Below the pieces are notes generated by a model that saw only the letters and a list, made by a program, of their open reading frames with translations, was not told the DNA's origin and searched no databases. The position numbers and the translations under genes are program-made. Source: an uncultured Lachnospiraceae bacterium (GTDB lineage: Bacteria; Bacillota; Clostridia; Lachnospirales; Lachnospiraceae). From it: DNA of 16,886 bases. Of the stretch, positions 15,141 through 16,886 are shown piece after piece. The DNA lies in contig CAJKWK010000061.1 in assembly GCA_905203555.1 (NCBI GenBank), positions 1 through 16,886 on the forward strand. The letters are read 5' to 3'. Numbering within the stretch: the stretch's first letter is position 1; every line of letters begins with the position of its first letter.

Positions 15141-15158
15141 AAAGGACAAATGTCCTTT
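15141..15158. promoter_or_regulatory. 18-bp palindrome, probable operator of the Crp/Fnr regulator
   Basis: AAAGGACA-AA-TGTCCTTT is a perfect inverted repeat with 8-bp arms and a 2-bp centre. It covers about +1 to +18 relative to the predicted start (near 15159) of the regulator gene, a position that blocks transcription when occupied. The size and symmetry suit a Crp/Fnr dimer. Confidence 0.65.
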
Positions 15159-15165
15159 TTCTTAC

Positions 15166-15194
15166 ATTATAGCAAAATATAGCAAAATTGACAA
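15166..15194 (-). promoter_or_regulatory. Promoter of the regulator-xdh operon
   Basis: On the - strand, TTGTCA (15194-15189), a 17-bp spacer and TATAAT (15171-15166). The spacer and -10 box contain two tandem copies of TTTTGCTATA. The leader to GTG 15094 is about 65 nt. Confidence 0.85.
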
Positions 15195-15289
15195 ATTTTA
15201 ATAAATAGTGAATGATTTTCCTTTATTTTATTGTTAAATTTTACCATTACTTATTACTACCAAAGCATATCTTATAAAACGTATAGAAT
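15195..15289. other. AT-rich spacer upstream of the regulator promoter
   Basis: About 95 bp of AT-rich DNA between the regulator promoter and the terminator of the 63-codon ORF. I see no gene or clear site here; it could hold upstream promoter elements. Confidence 0.5.
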
Positions 15290-15328
15290 AAAAAATCCGT
15301 AGTTTTACAAATCATGTAAAACTACGGA
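15290..15328 (-). terminator. Terminator of the 63-codon ORF
   Basis: A 14-bp perfect stem (15296-15309 with 15315-15328) encloses a 5-nt loop. On the - strand it is followed by six T (15295-15290). It lies 16 bp after the small ORF stop and should insulate the regulator-xdh operon from transcription coming from the invertible region. Confidence 0.9.
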
Positions 15329-15344
15329 CTATTTTATTTTAAAG

Positions 15345-15536
15345 CTATTTACCATCATGATTTATGCCGGTATCTGAATCCTTATCTCCCTTTACAAAAT
15401 ATTTGTGACAATTTTCCGGTGGCTGAATATTACATTTCTTAAATACTTTTAACAATATCTCATATGCCTTTTCACTATCCAATTCTTGAATATTTTCTTT
15501 TTCATTTTCTGACACCTTTATCATCCGCCTTTTCAT
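15345..15536 (-). CDS. Small hypothetical protein beside the invertible segment
   Basis: A 63-codon frame that I do not recognise. It is charged and helical in the first half (NEKENIQELDSEKAYEILLK), then has CNIQPPENCH with Cys35 and Cys43, and a polar tail. There is no signal peptide or membrane segment. Ribosome binding is poor for both possible starts: ATG 15536 has no site, and ATG 15524 has AAAAGG only 3 nt away. Support comes from context: a strong terminator follows its stop closely, and it begins 28 bp outside the left recombination site, where a flipped promoter would start transcription about 90 nt upstream of it. It may be the target of the switch, or a remnant. Confidence 0.4.
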   Translation of the reverse strand: MKRRMIKVSENEKENIQELDSEKAYEILLKVFKKCNIQPPENCHKYFVKGDKDSDTGINHDGK

Positions 15537-15563
15537 AAAAATGAACTATTTTATCCGTTCTTA

Positions 15564-15595
15564 AATTACAACAGAATAATCCTTCTGTAGTAATC
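15564..15595. repeat. Left recombination site (IRL)
   Basis: A 32-bp site of two imperfect 13-bp arms (11 of 13 symmetric) around the 6-bp centre TAATCC on +. Bases 15571-15592 are an exact 22-bp inverted copy of 15807-15828; outside that the match continues with single mismatches. The 13-6-13 layout resembles core sites of tyrosine recombinases. Confidence 0.8.
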
Positions 15596-15683
15596 GTCTG
15601 CTGAATGAAAGAATTTTTCATATCATAAAGTCAAAAAAGACTCTAACTGATGAAATACTGCCTTTTACTAACATGACGAAATA

Positions 15684-15714
15684 AGCCTGGATACTATCTA
15701 GATTTATTCAGGCT
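15684..15714. repeat. Central hairpin of the invertible segment
   Basis: AGCCTGGATA and TATTCAGGCT pair over 10 bp (one G-T) around an 11-nt loop. No good T-run follows on either strand. The hairpin centre (15699) coincides with the midpoint of the two recombination sites (15699.5), so inversion leaves it in place. Confidence 0.6.
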
Positions 15715-15735
15715 CTCTTATCATGTAAATATTTC

Positions 15736-15765
15736 TTGAAATAAAGAATATTGATATGTTATGAT
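15736..15765 (+). promoter_or_regulatory. Outward promoter inside the invertible segment
   Basis: TTGAAA (15736-15741), an 18-bp spacer and TATGAT (15760-15765) give 5 of 6 matches in each box. The start would be near 15772, reading right through the right site into the antisense strand of the recombinase gene. I found no comparable leftward promoter in the segment. Confidence 0.6.
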
Positions 15766-15803
15766 GTAGAAAAATAAGTATTAAAATGAATAATTAATGT
15801 TCC

Positions 15804-15835
15804 AAATACTACAGAAGGATTATTCTGTAGTATTT
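15804..15835. repeat. Right recombination site (IRR)
   Basis: A 32-bp site with two perfect 13-bp arms (AAATACTACAGAA and its complement) around the asymmetric centre GGATTA. It is in inverted orientation to the left site, with the same centre. It ends 15 bp before the stop codon of the recombinase frame. Confidence 0.85.
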
Positions 15836-15849
15836 TCACTTCTAATATT

Positions 15850-16636
15850 TTAATCTAATTTTACTAACTTCATTCGATTCAAGATACGTTCATGAGTTGT
15901 AATGCTTGTTGCTATATAGAGTCTGGTTGTTTCTATTCTACTATGTCCCAATATATCTCCCAAATAAGCTAAATTTTTTTCCAGAGCATAAAATGTACGT
16001 GCAAAAAGATGTCTGAAATTATGTGGAAATACTTTTCTGGGATCCACTTTAGCCTTGTCACATAAAGTTTTCATTTCATGCCAGATATTAGATCTATCAA
16101 TTGGTTTTCCGGTTCTGGTTCGAAAAATAACGCCGCTTTTTATATTTCTCTCTTTTACATATTTTTGTAATTTTTTTCGTAGCTCCTTTTGTATGATAAT
16201 TGTTCTGTTTTTTCCTTTCATACAAATCTCCGCTTTTCCAACTTCCACTGCATCTACTGTGATAAAAGAGAGCTCACTCACACGAATTCCTGTACTGCAA
16301 AGCGTCATCATTATCATATATAGACGTACATTTCCTTCCATATAAGCAGTTTTCAATAATCTCCTATATTCAGTTTCTGAAAGCTCTCTTGTATCATCCA
16401 AAAAAGCGGGCCTTTGTACATTCAAAAATTTCACCCTACACTCCTGCCACCCACAGTACTCTAAAAAAGAATTAATAGCTGACAATATTCCATTAACCGT
16501 CTGAGCCTTTATTTTTTAAATACTTTTGCAGAGCACTTACAGCATGTACATATTTATTTATCGTTGCATTTGATTTTTCACTAAGATATAAATATTTTTG
16601 AAAGTCTTGTATAAGCGATTCTGATATTATATACAT
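15850..16636 (-). pseudogene. Tyrosine recombinase, interrupted by deletion and frameshift
   Basis: Two frames together resemble one site-specific tyrosine recombinase. The 5' piece (16636-16493) has a perfect ribosome binding site (AAGGAGGAAA) and encodes 47 residues of the N-terminal core-binding domain (ATINKYVHAVSALQKYL) before TAA. The 3' piece (16485-15850, 211 codons from a TTG with no ribosome binding site) encodes the rest. It has an intact catalytic set: Arg in CSTGIRVSEL, Lys in MKGKNRT, His-x-x-Arg in PHNFRHLFA, His in LGHS and the nucleophile Tyr in TTRLYI. Compared with the family as I remember it, roughly 20-25 residues of the core-binding domain are missing at the junction, and the frame shifts by +1. 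Loss of one A in the AAAAAA run at the junction would join the frames into about 261 residues, so slippage or a sequencing error cannot be excluded. Otherwise it is a damaged switch recombinase. Confidence 0.75.
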
Positions 16637-16728
16637 TATATTTCCTCCTTATATACTCATCTGCTTTCTTCATTTTACAAGTAACTTTAAGAAAAATCTT
16701 CTAGAATAAAAGAGATAATTGAAAATAT
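16637..16728. other. AT-rich region upstream of the recombinase
   Basis: It contains the recombinase ribosome binding site (16641-16650) and AT-rich DNA. I found no convincing vegetative promoter, so recombinase expression may be weak or depend on read-through from the right. Confidence 0.5.
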
Positions 16729-16756
16729 AAAAAAAACAGTACCCATTCGGATACTG
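16729..16756 (-). terminator. Terminator of a transcript entering from the right
   Basis: On the - strand, an 8-bp stem (CAGTATCC with GGGTACTG, one T-G pair) with a GAAT loop is followed by eight T (16736-16729). It ends whatever is transcribed leftward from outside the window. Confidence 0.88.
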
Positions 16757-16886
16757 CCTTCTCTCATTCCATATGCTAATGTACTTGTTCATATACCTTC
16801 AAAACTACATACAAAGAATCTACATCACTTCTTGTTCCTATCACCGTGCTCCGCACGTTCTGAAGTTCGATTCACTAAGCTCGAAA
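16757..16886 (-). other. Non-coding tail of a transcript that begins outside the window
   Basis: There is no open frame with a start or known domain on either strand. Read on -, it contains a small hairpin CGTGC-GGA-GCACG and the stretch TTTGTATGTAGTTTTGAAGG, then the terminator. The style recalls spacer or trailer sequence of stable RNA (rRNA/tRNA) operons in Clostridia, but no rRNA or tRNA itself lies in this part. Confidence 0.35.

Larger units (their letters stand above)
15596..15803. other. Candidate invertible segment
   Basis: This DNA lies between two inverted copies of a recombinase-like site and next to a tyrosine recombinase gene. It contains no open frame of note. It holds a rightward promoter (15736-15765) near its right end and an imperfect hairpin (15684-15714) at its exact centre. 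Inversion between the site centres would move about 235 bp. As written, the promoter faces the recombinase gene antisense; inverted, it would face the 63-codon ORF. A short mobile repeat with terminal inverted repeats is the main alternative. Confidence 0.65.

Noticed and set aside
15564..15835. Two attachment sites of an integrated element, or a CRISPR-like repeat pair
   Set aside because: The copies are inverted, not direct, and only about 210 bp lie between them; integration ends would be direct repeats, and there is no regular repeat-spacer series.
16493..16530. Programmed -1 frameshift in the recombinase (TTTAAAA motif)
   Set aside because: The motif is in phase for a -1 shift, but the catalytic frame lies at +1, so a -1 shift would not reach it.

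Overview
The window looks like a chromosomal segment of a low-GC, Gram-positive gut Clostridium of the Lachnospiraceae type (inference). The grounds are strong AGGAGG-type ribosome binding sites, consensus sigma-A promoters, PadR modules with DUF2812 and DUF5808-like membrane proteins, a dapA that starts with GTG, and a tyrosine recombinase of a type I associate with that family. Both ends (about 1-1750 and 15100-16886) are visibly AT-richer than the middle.

Layout. (1) 1-1800: an AT-rich leader, then a two-gene operon on + for an ECF-type sigma factor and an overlapping single-pass membrane protein, probably its anti-sigma factor, closed by a tight hairpin. (2) 1813-2031: tRNA-Trp(CCA) on -, with a consensus promoter and a terminator, back to back with the promoter of (3) a SulP anion transporter with a STAS domain (2095-3744, +). 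(4) 3825-5444, -: dapA with its own promoter, preceded by an unrecognised lipoprotein gene. (5) 5496-8629, -: a PadR-regulated unit of two paralogous DUF2812 membrane proteins and a PadR repressor. Its promoter is TTGACA-N17-TATAAT with one palindromic operator filling the spacer and a second just past the start site. (6) 8717-10469, -: a second PadR module with a HAAS/DUF3887-like membrane protein and a DUF5808-like membrane protein. (7) 10491-15194, -: a Crp/Fnr regulator followed by xdhA-xdhB-xdhC, the three subunits of a molybdenum hydroxylase of the xanthine dehydrogenase type. The regulator promoter carries an 18-bp palindrome at the start site. (8) 15290-16636: a 63-codon ORF, a short DNA segment bounded by two inverted 32-bp sites, and a damaged tyrosine recombinase gene. 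(9) 16637-16886: a terminator and the tail of a - strand transcript that begins outside the window.

The most interesting part is region 8. Two inverted sites, each with 13-bp arms around the same asymmetric 6-bp centre, flank about 235 bp that holds an outward promoter. They sit 15 bp from a recombinase gene whose catalytic half is intact but whose N-terminal half is cut off by a small deletion and frameshift. This looks like an invertible promoter switch (inverton). As written, the promoter points antisense into the recombinase; flipped, it would drive the 63-codon ORF. All functional statements come from reading the sequence and from remembered family features; no searches were run.
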